NCBI RefSeq assembly: GCF_014642635.1
Contig: NZ_BMIQ01000005.1
Coordinates: 349,527-413,526 of the forward strand
Length of the DNA: 64,000 bases
Direction of reading: 5' to 3'
From: Aureimonas endophytica
GTDB taxonomy: Bacteria > Pseudomonadota > Alphaproteobacteria > Rhizobiales > Rhizobiaceae
The notes beneath the pieces are model-generated. The model was not told the origin of the DNA and did not search any database. It was given only the letters and a program-made list of their open reading frames with translations. Positions 42,435-52,791 of this stretch are shown in pieces. Every line of letters begins with the position of its first letter. The stretch's first letter is position 1. A program made the translations under genes and the position numbers.

Positions 42435-42955
42435 GCCGCCCTCCTCTTGCGGACGATCCGCCAGTAGATCCGCCGCAGCACCGCCATGGCCGCCTCGTAT
42501 TCGGCGTCGTCGATCTCGGCGAAGAAGTCGCGCGAGGAGGCGACGATGCCGCGCACCTCGGCGGCCAGCGCCCGGCCCCGTTCGGTCAGGAACAGAGCCT
42601 GCGCCCGCGCGTCCTCCGCCGTCTCGCGATAGAGGAGGCCGTGCCCTTCCATGTCGTCCAGGATGCGCCCCATGGCCGAGCGGTCCTTCAGGATCACGTC
42701 GGCGATCACCGAGGGACGGATGCCGGGATGGCGCTCAACCAGGAAGAGGGTCGTGATCTTGCCGGTGCCGCGCGCGACGTCGAGCCCGTCGAGACGGCGG
42801 TCGAGATCGCGGGTGACGGCGATGTTGATCGAGCGGATGAAGAAGCTGAGCGTACCGTCGAGCACGCCGAGATCTACATCCTCCGCGCGGAGACGGGAGG
42901 CTCCGACCATGTCGACCGCTGCGCGCGCTGCATCCGCCATCGGGACCCCGGACAT
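42431..42955 (-). CDS. MarR-family transcriptional regulator
   Basis: 174 residues; the start at 42955 is the first ATG, an ATG at 42940 is possible. The winged helix is in the middle: TTLFLVERHPGIRPSVIADV, then LKDRSAMGRILDDMEGHGLL as recognition region, with a C-terminal dimer helix. It heads the unit marR-SDR-oxidase-dppABC-oxidase and most likely represses it until a pathway compound binds. An inverted repeat upstream at 43036-43052 is a candidate site. Confidence 0.9.
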   Translation of the reverse strand: MSGVPMADAARAAVDMVGASRLRAEDVDLGVLDGTLSFFIRSINIAVTRDLDRRLDGLDVARGTGKITTLFLVERHPGIRPSVIADVILKDRSAMGRILDDMEGHGLLYRETAEDARAQALFLTERGRALAAEVRGIVASSRDFFAEIDDAEYEAAMAVLRRIYWRIVRKRRAA

Positions 42956-43035
42956 GCGTCGCCCATCCGCCTCCCGGTGGGAAGGCGGCGGCTCCGGCGG
43001 GCCGGAGACAGAGGCGATCGGCTTCGATGACGAGG

Positions 43036-43052
43036 ACTATCCACCCGATAGT
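43036..43052. promoter_or_regulatory. Putative MarR operator
   Basis: ACTATC-CACCC-GATAGT is a perfect 6-bp inverted repeat with a 5-bp spacer, 81 nt upstream of the MarR start. It sits in an AT-richer part of the 250-bp gap between the fused ATPase gene and marR, where the promoter should be. Confidence 0.45.
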
Positions 43053-43205
43053 GGACGAACACAACTATTCTTTTGCCAAGACCGAGCCTTTTTTCGGCAT
43101 CCGCGAAATCTGCTCAATCCACAGGCATGGCGGGTGCAGCCCGCCGCCGCGATGGGCAGCGGGCTTCGGCGAGCCGAGGCGTGTTGGAGGATGCCGGTGC
43201 CGCCG

Positions 43206-44843
43206 TCAGGCGACGGCCGTGTCCCAGTCCGTGCCCGGAATGGCCGCGATCAGCCGCTTCGTATAGTCGTGTTCCGGCGCGTGGAAGATGCGCGAGGGCG
43301 GCCCGTATTCGACCATCCGGCCGCGATGCATCACGCCCACCTCGTCGCAGAGCCGGCTCGCGACGCGCAGGTCGTGGGTGATGAAGATCATCGCGACGCC
43401 CGTCTCGCGCTGGATCCCCTCCAGAAGATCGAGGATCTGCGCCTGGATCGACACGTCGAGGGCCGAGACCGCCTCGTCGGCGACGATGAGGACCGGATCG
43501 AACATCAGGGCGCGGGCGATGCCGACGCGCTGGCGCTGGCCGCCGGAGAATTCGTGCGGGAAGCGGTCATAGGCGCCGGCGTCGAGGCCGACGCGGCGCA
43601 GGAGATCCTCCGCCTTCCGCCGCGCCTCGGCCATCGAGACGCCGTGCGCGGCGGGGCCGGCGGTCAGGATGCGCCCGATCGTCATCCGCGGGTTCAGCGA
43701 GGCGAAGGGGTCCTGGAAGATCATCTGGACATGGGGGCGCAGCCGCCGGAACTCGGCTTCCGGCATGGCGGCGACGTCGCGCCCGTCGAAATGGATCTCG
43801 CCGCCATCGGCGTCGAGCAGTTTCATCACGAGGCGGCCGAGCGTCGACTTGCCGGAGCCCGATTCGCCGACGATGCCGACCGTCCGGCCCTTGCGCACGG
43901 TGAAGGACACGTCGTCCACCGCCTTCACCTCGCGGCCGCGCCCGAAGGGCGCCCCGGCGAGCCGGTAGGTCTTGGCGAGGTGGCGCACCTCCAGCACCTT
44001 GGGGCCTTCGGGCGGCGCCGGCCGGTCGCCCGCCCGCATGCGCGGCACGGCGGCGATCAGGCGGCGCGTATAGGGATGGCTCGGCGCCTGGAGGACGGTC
44101 GCGGCCGGGCCCTCCTCGACCATCGCGCCCTTCTCCATCACGATCACCCGGTCGGCGATGTCGGCGACGACGCCGAAGTCATGGGTGATGAACATGACGC
44201 CCATGGTCTTGCGCCGCTGGAGCCGGGCGATGAGGTCGAGGATCTGGGCCTGGGTCGTCACGTCCAGCGCCGTGGTCGGCTCGTCGGCGATGAGGATCTC
44301 GGGATCGAGCGCCAGCGCCATGGCAATCATCACGCGCTGGCGCTGGCCGCCCGACAGGCGGAACGGATATTGGTGGCGCAGCGTCGCGGGCTCCGGCAGC
44401 CCGACCTCCTCCAGAAGCTCCAGGACGCGCGCCGCCCGGTCCTTCGGCGCGTGGCCAGGATGGGCGCGCAGCACCTCGTCCACCTGATCGCCGATCGTCA
44501 TCAGCGGATTGAGCGCCGAAAGCGGATCCTGGAACACGATCGAGACGATCCGGCCGCGCAGCGAGCGCAACTCGCGCGCCGGGGCGGCGAGGATGTCGGT
44601 CTCCTTCAGGCGGATCGTGCCGGCCTCGATGGCGAGCGTCGGCGGCAGAAGCCCCATCACGGCATTGGCCGTGACCGACTTGCCGGAGCCGGATTCGCCG
44701 ATGATGCAGAGGATCTCGCCGGCCTTGAGCTCGAAGGAGACGTCCGTCACCGCGTGACGGCGGTCCATGCCGCGCGGCAGGGCGACCGTCAGGCCGGACA
44801 CGCTGAGCAGCGGAGCGGACGGGCGCGGCGGTGTGGCGGACAT
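43206..44843 (-). CDS. Fused dipeptide ABC transporter ATPase (DppD-DppF)
   Basis: 545 residues from the ATG at 44843 (GAGGG upstream). Two complete ATPase halves. The first (about 10-270) has Walker A GESGSGKSVTA, signature LSGGQRQRVMIAMAL and Walker B ILIADEPTTALD. The second (about 285-540) has GESGSGKSTLGRL, FSGGQRQRVGIARAL and ILIVADEAVSALD. Each carries the oligopeptide-type C-terminal tail. In Dpp/Opp systems these are normally separate proteins; a fusion like this is common in alphaproteobacteria (compare YejF, GsiA). It powers the DppBC-like permease encoded downstream across a 250-bp gap holding a second promoter. Confidence 0.93.
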   Translation of the reverse strand: MSATPPRPSAPLLSVSGLTVALPRGMDRRHAVTDVSFELKAGEILCIIGESGSGKSVTANAVMGLLPPTLAIEAGTIRLKETDILAAPARELRSLRGRIVSIVFQDPLSALNPLMTIGDQVDEVLRAHPGHAPKDRAARVLELLEEVGLPEPATLRHQYPFRLSGGQRQRVMIAMALALDPEILIADEPTTALDVTTQAQILDLIARLQRRKTMGVMFITHDFGVVADIADRVIVMEKGAMVEEGPAATVLQAPSHPYTRRLIAAVPRMRAGDRPAPPEGPKVLEVRHLAKTYRLAGAPFGRGREVKAVDDVSFTVRKGRTVGIVGESGSGKSTLGRLVMKLLDADGGEIHFDGRDVAAMPEAEFRRLRPHVQMIFQDPFASLNPRMTIGRILTAGPAAHGVSMAEARRKAEDLLRRVGLDAGAYDRFPHEFSGGQRQRVGIARALMFDPVLIVADEAVSALDVSIQAQILDLLEGIQRETGVAMIFITHDLRVASRLCDEVGVMHRGRMVEYGPPSRIFHAPEHDYTKRLIAAIPGTDWDTAVA

Positions 44844-45021
44844 GGCTGACCCTCGTCGAAGCGCGGCGGCGGCGATGAGCATGGCCGCCCTCGCCCCGCC
44901 GTGCAAGCGCCGTGCCGAAGCGCGCGCCGCGCGGCCGCCCTGGCCGCGACCGAACGGCGCCGCGCGGGGCGCGTCGCGGGCCGGCTTCCCGGTTTACGCC
45001 GCTCCGCGAAAGCCCTAAGAA

Positions 45022-47145
45022 ATGCCTCCCTACGGTTGTTTGGGGCGGCGAGACGTGGGCGCGAGCTTCTCACAGGCGGAAGACCAGGACGCGCTGCTGA
45101 CCGCGCTCGCGGCTTCGGCGACGGTGCGTTCGATCCTCGACGTCGTCTGCGAGACGACGGGCATGGGCTTTGCCGCCGTGGCGCATGTCACCGCCAGCCG
45201 CTGGGTGGCCTGCCAGGTGCGCGACGACATCGCCTTCGGCCTGCCCGCCGGCGGCGAGCTGCCGGTGGCGAGCACGCTCTGCGACACGATCCGTCGCACC
45301 GGCGAGGCGATCGTCATCGACGAGGTGGCGCGCGATCCGCTCTATCGCCACCATCACACGCCGGCGCTCTACGGGCTCGAAAGTTATATCGCCTATCCGA
45401 TCGTCCTGTCGGATGGGGCGCTGTTCGGCACGCTCTGCGCCATCGATCCGAAACCCCGCCAAGTAGATGTGCCGCGCATCCGCGCCATGGTCCGGCTCTT
45501 CGCCCAGCTCGTCGCGACGGAGGTGGAGCGCATCCGCGCCACCGCCGACGGAGAGGCGGCGCGCCGCCTCAACGCGTGTCTCGAAGAGCGCGTCGCGGCG
45601 GCGCTCGCCGAGAAGAAGGTCCATGCCGACATCATCGACAGCTCGACGGCGGCGGTGACGGCGCTCGGTCTCGACGGCCGCATCCTGGCGATCAACCGCG
45701 CCAATCTCACGGCCTTCGAACGCGTCTACGGCAAGCGGCCGGCGCCTGGCGACGACTTCCTGTCGCTCTTCGCGGGGGCGCCGGACCATCTCGAACAGCA
45801 GCGCGCCATCTGGGCGCGGGCGCTGGCCGGCGAAGCCTTCGCCATCGTCCAGGAATTCGGCGATCCGGGCCGCGAGCGCCGCAGCTACGAGGTGCGCTTC
45901 GCGCCGCTTCTCGACGGCGAGGGACGGCGCATCTGCGCCTCCAGCACCTCCTACGACGTGACCGACCGCGTGAAGGCGGAGGCCGAGCTGGCGGCGGCGC
46001 AGGAACAGCTGCATCAGGCTCGCAAGATGGAGGCGATGGGCCAGCTCACCGGCGGCGTCGCCCACTACTTCAACAATCTCCTGACGCCGATCGTCGGCGG
46101 GCTCGACCTCCTGCGCCGGCGCGGTCTCGGCGGCGAGCGCGAACAGCGGCTCATCGCCGCCGCCGCCCAGTCGGCCGAGCGGGCGCGGCTCCTCGTCCAG
46201 CGCCTGCTGGCCTTCGCCCGGCGCCAGCCCTTGCAGCCGAGCGCCGTCGATCTGGCGGGTCTCGTCGGCGGCATGGCCGATCTCGTGTCGAGCACGATCG
46301 GATCGCGGATCGAGCTGGCGATCGAACTGGCGGACGCCTTGCCGCCGGCCCATGCCGACGCCAACCAGCTGGAAATGGCGCTGCTCAATCTCTGCGTGAA
46401 CGCACGCGACGCGATGCCGGAGGGCGGCACGCTGCGGATCGCCGCCTCGGCGGAAGCAGTCGGCGCCGGTCATGCGACCGGCCTTTCCCCCGGCGGCTAT
46501 CTGCGGCTTTCCATCGCCGACACGGGCGCCGGCATGGACGCGGCGACGCTCGCCCGCGCCGTCGAGCCCTTCTTCTCGACCAAGGGCATCGGCAAGGGCA
46601 CCGGGCTCGGCCTGTCCATGGTGGACGGGCTGGCGCGCCAGCTCGGCGGCATGCTGCAACTCGAAAGCCGCCTCGGCGCCGGCACCACCGCGAGCCTCTG
46701 GCTGCCGGCGAGCGGCGCCGGGACGGCCCCCGCCCCCGCGCCGGCGGATGCGGGGCTTCGGGAGGCGCGGCGCGGCGGTATCGTCCTCCTCGTGGAGGAC
46801 GAGGAGCTGGTGCGCCTCAGCACCGCCGCCATGCTCGGCGAGCTCGGCTATCGCGTGGTGGAGGCGGCCTCGGCGGAGGAGGCCCTCGCCCGCCTGCGCG
46901 AGGGCCTGCGGCCCGACTGCGTCGTCACCGACCATCTGATGCCGGGCATGACGGGCGGCGAGCTGGCGCGGACGCTGGCCCTGGACCATCCGGGCCTGCC
47001 GGCGCTGATCGTCTCCGGCTATGCCGACCGCGACGATCTTGCCGCCGAATTCGCGCTGCTCAGCAAGCCCTTCCGCCGCGACGAGCTGCGCGACAGCCTC
47101 GCCGCCCTCTCCGCCTCGCGAAGCATGGCTGCAATTCTCGGTTGA
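45022..47145 (+). CDS. Soluble hybrid sensor histidine kinase (GAF-PAS-HisKA-HATPase-REC)
   Basis: 707 residues; the start is the first ATG with only a weak ribosome binding site, and a GTG at 45055 is an alternative. A GAF domain at about 25-175 ends in LFGTLCAIDPKP, a PAS domain is at about 200-320, and the phospho-acceptor His348 lies in QLTGGVAHYFNNLL. The ATPase at about 440-560 holds EMALLNLCVNARDAMPEGG and GTGLGLSMVDG. A C-terminal receiver at about 590-705 has CVVTDHLMPGMTGG. There is no membrane segment, so it senses a cytosolic signal. It is divergent from the ABC ATPase gene and has no adjacent separate response regulator. Confidence 0.93.
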   Translation: MPPYGCLGRRDVGASFSQAEDQDALLTALAASATVRSILDVVCETTGMGFAAVAHVTASRWVACQVRDDIAFGLPAGGELPVASTLCDTIRRTGEAIVIDEVARDPLYRHHHTPALYGLESYIAYPIVLSDGALFGTLCAIDPKPRQVDVPRIRAMVRLFAQLVATEVERIRATADGEAARRLNACLEERVAAALAEKKVHADIIDSSTAAVTALGLDGRILAINRANLTAFERVYGKRPAPGDDFLSLFAGAPDHLEQQRAIWARALAGEAFAIVQEFGDPGRERRSYEVRFAPLLDGEGRRICASSTSYDVTDRVKAEAELAAAQEQLHQARKMEAMGQLTGGVAHYFNNLLTPIVGGLDLLRRRGLGGEREQRLIAAAAQSAERARLLVQRLLAFARRQPLQPSAVDLAGLVGGMADLVSSTIGSRIELAIELADALPPAHADANQLEMALLNLCVNARDAMPEGGTLRIAASAEAVGAGHATGLSPGGYLRLSIADTGAGMDAATLARAVEPFFSTKGIGKGTGLGLSMVDGLARQLGGMLQLESRLGAGTTASLWLPASGAGTAPAPAPADAGLREARRGGIVLLVEDEELVRLSTAAMLGELGYRVVEAASAEEALARLREGLRPDCVVTDHLMPGMTGGELARTLALDHPGLPALIVSGYADRDDLAAEFALLSKPFRRDELRDSLAALSASRSMAAILG

Positions 47146-47348
47146 CGGCGCCGGCCCGGCCGTGGATCATCGCCGCATGATCGCAGCGCGCGCCCGTCTT
47201 TCGACGACTTGCCCCGTATCCGTCACCGGGTCCGGGAGAATCGCGCGCGTCTGACAGCGATCGTTTCCCCGAGACCCGGCCGGACAGGCGGCTCGGGTCT
47301 TGCGCCAGCGCCGCCATCCGGCTCATCCGAACCGCCGGACGCCAGGCC

Positions 47349-47870
47349 ATGAACGACACGATCCTTTCCCATCCCTCCGCTTCGCTGGAGCTTCTCATCC
47401 GTGCCGGCCGGCCGGACGACGCCGAGGCGCTGACGGATCTCGCGAACCTGCCCGCCTATCGCCACGGCACGATGCGCCTGCCCTTCCAGCGGGTGGACGA
47501 GACGCGCCGCTGGCTGGAAGGTCACAAGGACGGAGATGTCCATCTCGTCGCGCTCCGCGACGGACGGCTCGTCGGCAGCGCCGGCCTGTCGGTCCTTGCC
47601 GGGCGGCGCCGGCACACGGCGGTCCTCGGGATGGGCGTCCATGACGATCACCGGCGCCAGGGCATCGGCGCGGCGCTCATCGGCGCGCTCCTCGACGTCG
47701 CCGACCGCTGGCTGGACCTGAAGCGCGTCGAGCTCACCGTCTTCGCCGACAACGCGCCGGCGCTCGCCCTCTACGCGAAATTCGGCTTCGAGCGCGAAGG
47801 GCTCCTGCGCGCCTTCGCCTTCCGCGACGGCGCCTATGCCGATGCCGTGGCGATGGCGCGGCTGAGCTGA
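47349..47870 (+). CDS. GNAT-family N-acetyltransferase
   Basis: 173 residues. The acetyl-CoA binding motif A is DDHRRQGIGAALIGALLDVA near residue 98, and the C-terminal NAPALALYAKFGFEREGLLR is the second family hallmark. It resembles small ribosomal-protein or amino-acid acetyltransferases (RimI/YjdJ-like), but the substrate is unknown. It is a single gene between the hybrid kinase and the chemosensory operon, with no evident functional tie to either. Confidence 0.9.
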   Translation: MNDTILSHPSASLELLIRAGRPDDAEALTDLANLPAYRHGTMRLPFQRVDETRRWLEGHKDGDVHLVALRDGRLVGSAGLSVLAGRRRHTAVLGMGVHDDHRRQGIGAALIGALLDVADRWLDLKRVELTVFADNAPALALYAKFGFEREGLLRAFAFRDGAYADAVAMARLS

Positions 47871-48101
47871 GCTGAGAGGCAGCGGGAAGCAGTCGGCCTG
47901 CGCCGGATTTCAGGCCAGAGGCCGGCCTTTCTGCGACAAAACGAAGCAGTCTGACGCAAGATTGGCCGGCTACGGATACAGCCGGAACGGGTGAAACCGG
48001 GCCATATAGCCGCCTCGCGAAACCGGTCCAGCCCGGCGGACGACACTTCCCGACCGAACCGCAGACATACTGTCTTCTCACCCCGAACGGTTCTTTCCGC
48101 C

Positions 48102-50027
48102 ATGGCTCTCGCCAAGAAAACCGCCCTCCGCAGCAGCGCGGACGGCTTCATCAACAAGTCCGAGTCGCATCCTGGCGGCACGCGCCTCGTGGTCGAGGCG
48201 CAGAAGCGCCAGGCCCGCACCTATGCCCGCCAGCAGAAGGCGGCCGAGCGCATCGCCTCCGCCTCCGCCGAGCTTTCCGCCGGCGTGACGGAGGCCGCCG
48301 CCGCCGCCGAGGAGCTGCGCCGCGCCTCCGAGGAGATCGCCTCCGGCGCGGAGGAGGCGGCCAATGCCGCGCAGCAGTCGCTCCGGGCCGTCGCCCATGG
48401 CGCGACGCTGATCCTCACGGCCCGCGACAAGGCGGACGGCTCGATCCGCGCCACCGAGGGCCTCCAGGCGCTGCTCGTCGGCATCACCCAGCAGATCGCC
48501 GAGTCGCTCTCCGCCATCGCCCGCGCCTCCGAGCGCCAGGAGGATTCGGTGAAGATGGTCGAGGAGCTCGACCGCCAGGCCGCGACGATCGGCGAGGTGG
48601 TGAAGGCCGTCGCCCGCATCGCCGACCAGACCAATCTCCTCGCGCTCAACGCCGCCATCGAGGCGGCGCGCGCCGGCGTCCACGGCAAGGGCTTCGCCGT
48701 CGTCGCCGACGAGGTGCGCACGCTGGCCGAGACCAGCGAGAAGTCGGCCCGCGACATCCAGAACCTCATCGGCCAGATCCAGACCGACGTGAAGGTGGTG
48801 GCGGACGGCATCGCCGGGTCCGCGTCGACCGCGCGCGGCGAGGTCGAGAAGGGCAAGATCGTCACCGACCGCCTCGCCCGGCTGCGCCAGGACATGATCG
48901 AGATCGTCGCCGGCTGTCGCGAGATCCTGCGCGCCAACGAGGAATCGAACAGCGCCGCCATCGAGGCGCAGAAGGGCGCCGAGGTGATCGCCGCCGCCGC
49001 CGAGGAACAGTCGGCCGCCTGCCAGGAATCGGGCCGCACCGTCGATCAGCAGTCCAGCGCCATCGCCCAGAGCGAGCAGGCCGCCCAGGAACTCTCGACG
49101 CTGGCCGAGGACCTGCGCTCCTCCTCCGACATTTCCAAGAGCACGGAAGAGGTCGCCTCCGCCGCCGAGGAACTGTCGAGCGCCGTGGAGGAGATCAGCC
49201 GCGCCTCGACGCAGATCATGAGCGCCCTCGAACAGATCAACAAGGGCGCCCAGCAGCAGTCGGCGGCGACGCAGCAGTCCTCCGCCGCCATCGCCCAGAT
49301 CGAGAAGGGCGCCGTCCTGTCGCAGGACCGCGCCGGCATGGCCGTGGAGAAGGGCCGCGCCATCGGCGCCCTTCTCGCCGAGAACAAGACCGCCGTCGAC
49401 CAGATGATCGTCGGCGTGTCGCAGTCGGTCGAGGCCGGGCGCGCCAGCCGCGAGCAGATCTCGGCGCTCGAACAGGTGAGCCGGCGCATCGACAAGATCG
49501 TCGACGCCATCACCACGGTCTCGATCCAGACCAACATGCTGGCCGTCAACGGCTCGATCGAGGCGGCGCGCGCCGGCGAGTTCGGCAAGGGCTTCGCCGT
49601 CGTCTCCACCGACATCCGCAACCTCGCCCGCGACTCCGCCGAGAATGCCGAGCGCATCAAGGACACGGTGAAGGCGATCCAGGACACGATCGTCGCCGTG
49701 CGCGACGATCTCCAGGAGATCGCCGAGGCGGCGGCCGGCGAGGTGGAGAAGAACAAGCTCATCTCCGCCAATCTCGAGACGCTCGCCCGCGACATGGAAG
49801 GCGTCATCGCCGGCAATGGCGACATCCTCATCGGCGCGGACGAGATCCTGCGCATGGTGAAGGAGGTGCAGACCGGCATCGAGCAGATCGCCGCCGCCGC
49901 CGGCCAGGCGGCGCGGGCCTCGGGCGAAGCCTCGACGGCGGCGCGCGAGCAGTCGAAGGGCGCCGAGCAGCTCGCCGCCGCGATCGAGGAGATCGCCTCG
50001 CTCGCCGACGAGCTCCAGGCCAACTGA
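48102..50027 (+). CDS. Soluble methyl-accepting chemotaxis protein with two signalling tips
   Basis: 641 residues from the ATG at 48102. There is no signal peptide, membrane segment or recognisable sensor domain; almost the whole protein is Ala/Glu/Gln-rich coiled coil. It contains two separate MCP hairpin tips. Tip 1 (about 171-210) reads [18 protein letters not shown] and [16 protein letters not shown]; tip 2 (about 471-510) reads [18 protein letters not shown] and [16 protein letters not shown]. The corresponding residues are exactly 300 apart, so the protein looks like an internal tandem duplication of a cytosolic signalling domain. It is the first gene of the chemosensory operon and probably feeds its CheA. 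How it senses a signal is unclear. Confidence 0.9.
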   Translation: MALAKKTALRSSADGFINKSESHPGGTRLVVEAQKRQARTYARQQKAAERIASASAELSAGVTEAAAAAEELRRASEEIASGAEEAANAAQQSLRAVAHGATLILTARDKADGSIRATEGLQALLVGITQQIAESLSAIARASERQEDSVKMVEELDRQAATIGEVVKAVARIADQTNLLALNAAIEAARAGVHGKGFAVVADEVRTLAETSEKSARDIQNLIGQIQTDVKVVADGIAGSASTARGEVEKGKIVTDRLARLRQDMIEIVAGCREILRANEESNSAAIEAQKGAEVIAAAAEEQSAACQESGRTVDQQSSAIAQSEQAAQELSTLAEDLRSSSDISKSTEEVASAAEELSSAVEEISRASTQIMSALEQINKGAQQQSAATQQSSAAIAQIEKGAVLSQDRAGMAVEKGRAIGALLAENKTAVDQMIVGVSQSVEAGRASREQISALEQVSRRIDKIVDAITTVSIQTNMLAVNGSIEAARAGEFGKGFAVVSTDIRNLARDSAENAERIKDTVKAIQDTIVAVRDDLQEIAEAAAGEVEKNKLISANLETLARDMEGVIAGNGDILIGADEILRMVKEVQTGIEQIAAAAGQAARASGEASTAAREQSKGAEQLAAAIEEIASLADELQAN

Positions 50028-50056
50028 CGCCGGCCGACCGGAACGGAAACAGGCCC

Positions 50057-51621
50057 ATGTCCGACACGATCCCCACCGAGGCGGATTCCGCCGCCTCCGA
50101 AGGCGCCGGTTCCGGCGCTCTGAGCGACCAGAACCAGTTCGTGATGTTCCATATCGGGGAGGAGATGTTCGCCCTCTCCCTCACCGAGGTGCAGGAGATC
50201 GTGCGCATGCCCGATCTCGTGCGGGTGCCGCTCAGCCCGCCCGCCCTCGAAGGCCTCGCCAATCTGCGCGGCACCGTCCTGCCCGTCCTCGGCCTGCGCG
50301 CCGCCTTCGGCTTTCCGGCCCGCGCCCCGGACGACGCGACCCGCGTCGTCGTGCTCGACCGGGGCCAGCGGATCGGCGTCGTGGTCGACCGCATGGCGAA
50401 TGTCGCGACCGTCGAATCCGAGCGGATCGAGCCGGTCGCCGCGATCCGCGCCACGATCGACACGGCGCTGCTCGCCGGCATGATCAAGGGCGAGGACGGG
50501 CGCTCGATGGTGATGATCCTCGACGCCGCCCATCTCGTGGAGCACGCCTTCGCCGGGGCGACCCTTGCCGGCGGCCCGGCGGCGCGCGAGGCCGGGTCCG
50601 GTCCGGCGACGGCCGAGGAAGGCCGCGCGGCCGGCGCCGGCGACGAGACCCAGCTCGTCTCCTTCGAGGTGGCGGGCCAGGAATACGCCTTCCCGATCGA
50701 GGCGGTCGAGGAGATCGTCCAGCTGCCGGAGGCCGTCACCGAGGTGCCGAACGTGCCGGCCCATGTGCTCGGCGTCATCACGCTGCGCAACCGCCTCCTG
50801 CCGCTCGTCTCGCTGCGCGAGATCTTCGGCCTGCCGGCCGCCGCCCTCAGCGACGCCAACAAGGTGGTGGTGATCGCGCTCGGCGCCGACCGGCGCGTCA
50901 GCGTCGGCGTGGTGATGGACAGCGTCAGCGAGGTGCTGCGCGTCGCGCGGGCGCTGATCGAGCCGGTGCCGCCACTCCTGGCGGGCGGAACCGGCACCGG
51001 CGACATCCAGGCCATCTGCCGCATCGACGACGGGCGCCGCCTCGTCTCGATCCTGTCGGCCGAGGCCCTGTTCGACAATGCCGAGATCGGATCGATCGCG
51101 AAGGCGGGGGGCGAGGACATGCGCGAGACCACATCCGAGACCGGCCGCGCCGCCGAGATGGCGGGCGACGAGGAGCAGTTCGTGATCTTCCGCCTGATGG
51201 AGGAGGAATACGGCGTCTCCATCGACGCGGTGCAGGAGATCGTCCGCGTGCCGGAGGAGCTGACGCGCATTCCGAAGGCGCCGTCCTTCATCGAGGGCGT
51301 GATCAACCTGCGCGGCGTCGTCCTGCCGGTGATCGACCAGCGGCGCCGCTTCGACCTCGCCGGCATCGCCCGCAACGACCGCCAGCGCATCATGGTCTTC
51401 ACCATCCACGGCACGCGCACCGGCTTCGTCGTGGATTCGGTGTCGGAAGTGATGCGCATCCCGCCGCCGCCATCGGCCCGGCGCCGCGCCTGGCCGGCGA
51501 GGACAATCCTCTCATCCGCCGCGTCGCCAATCTGGAGGCGCAGAAGCGCATGATCCTGCTGCTCGACGTGGCGACCCTTCTCGACCTCGACGAGGCCGCG
51601 ACGCTCGCCGCCGCCGCCTGA
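50057..51621 (+). CDS. cheW: Triple-CheW-domain scaffold protein, apparent frameshift in the third domain
   Basis: Three CheW (SH3-like) domains in a row: about residues 25-165, 195-335 and 370-520. The reading frame from 50057 continues to a stop at 51553 with a nonsense-looking Arg-rich tail. At the CCG run 51460-51472 a shift into the frame that ends at 51621 gives a normal CheW C-terminus (RVANLEAQKRMILLLDVATL), matching the equivalent ends of domains 1 and 2 (GRSMVMILDAAHL, GRRLVSILSAEAL). One base seems to be missing there. This is either a sequencing error in a GC repeat or a real mutation that would damage the third domain. CheW links MCPs to CheA; a three-domain version could tie the double-tipped MCP into arrays. 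Confidence 0.85.
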
Positions 51622-51669
51622 TCCCGCCCGGACGGGGCCTTCGCGTCCCGTCCGTCCCGCCTTTTGCCT

Positions 51670-52791
51670 GTGAACACCCCGCCCATGCTTCGAGTGCTCG
51701 TCGTCGATGATTCCGCGCTGATGCGCCGCCATCTCGGCATGCTCTTCGCGTCCCAGCCGGATATCGAGGTCGAGACCGCGCGCAACGGCGCCGAGGCCCT
51801 GGCCCTCATCCCGCGCTTCGACCCGCATGTGGTGACGCTCGACATCAACATGCCGGAAATGGACGGCATCACCTGCCTGTCGCATATCATGCTGTCCCAT
51901 CCGCGCCCGGTCCTGATGGTCTCCTCCATCACCGAGGAGGGCGCGGAGGTGACGCTCCAGGCCCTCGGCCTCGGCGCGGTGGACTTCGTGCTGAAGCCGG
52001 GCGGCACCATCTCGCTGTCCATCGACCGCATCGAGCGCGAGCTTCTCGCCAAACTGCGCAGCGCCGCCTCGGCGCGGGTGCGCCGTCGCCGCGCGGCCGC
52101 CGCGCCGCCGCCCTCGCCGCCGGCACCCCCTCTCCCGCGCCCGGCCGCCCCGTCGAGGGGCAGGCTGCTGCCGAAGGGCCTCGTCCTCATCGGCGTTTCC
52201 ACCGGCGGCCCCGGCGCCCTAGAGGAGATGCTGCCGCGCCTCGCCGCCGATTTTCCCTGGCCGGTGCTGATCGCCCAGCACATGCCGGCCGCCTTCACCG
52301 GCTCCTTCGCGCGCCGTCTCGATGCCGCCTGCGCCCTCGACGTGGTGGAGGTGACGCGCCAGATGGCGATCGAGCCCGGCCGCATCCATGTCGCCAAGGG
52401 CGAGGCGGATCTCGTCGTCTCGCGCGGCGGCACCGGCCTTCTCGCGACGCCCGTTCCCGCCAGCGCCGGCCATCTCTGGCATCCGAGCGTCGCGCGCCTC
52501 GTCGCGAGCGCCGCCGAGACCGTGCCGGCCGAGGATCTCATCGCCGTGCAGCTCACCGGCATGGGCAATGACGGCGCGGCCGAGATGACGGAGCTGCGCC
52601 GGCACGGCGCCCGCACCATCGCCCAGGACGAGGCGACCTCCGTCGTCTTCGGCATGCCTGGCGAACTCGTGCGCCTCGGCGGCGCCTCGCTCACCCTGCC
52701 CATCGGCCGCATCGCCGGCCAGCTCACCGCCTGGACGATGCCCGCCCCGTCCCGGCCCGCCGCCCCGGAGACGCGCCATGCCCATCGTTAA
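51670..52791 (+). CDS. cheB: Chemotaxis response regulator protein-glutamate methylesterase CheB
   Basis: 373 residues if translation starts at the GTG at 51670; a TTG at 51664 or the ATG at 51685 are alternatives, and no clear ribosome binding site decides. The receiver domain (about 1-120) has Asp58 in TLDINMPEMDG. A Pro/Ala linker follows (about 140-165). The methylesterase domain has the catalytic triad Ser177 (GVSTGGPGA), His204 (AQHMPAAFT) and Asp301 (GMGNDGAAE). It removes methyl groups from MCPs and deamidates Gln residues. Its last 14 nt overlap the HEAT-protein gene. Confidence 0.93.
   Translation: MNTPPMLRVLVVDDSALMRRHLGMLFASQPDIEVETARNGAEALALIPRFDPHVVTLDINMPEMDGITCLSHIMLSHPRPVLMVSSITEEGAEVTLQALGLGAVDFVLKPGGTISLSIDRIERELLAKLRSAASARVRRRRAAAAPPPSPPAPPLPRPAAPSRGRLLPKGLVLIGVSTGGPGALEEMLPRLAADFPWPVLIAQHMPAAFTGSFARRLDAACALDVVEVTRQMAIEPGRIHVAKGEADLVVSRGGTGLLATPVPASAGHLWHPSVARLVASAAETVPAEDLIAVQLTGMGNDGAAEMTELRRHGARTIAQDEATSVVFGMPGELVRLGGASLTLPIGRIAGQLTAWTMPAPSRPAAPETRHAHR

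Noticed and set aside
51460-51472. Programmed ribosomal frameshifting in the CheW gene
   Set aside because: The site is a CCG run without a slippery heptamer or an evident downstream pseudoknot. A one-base sequencing or mutational loss explains it more simply.
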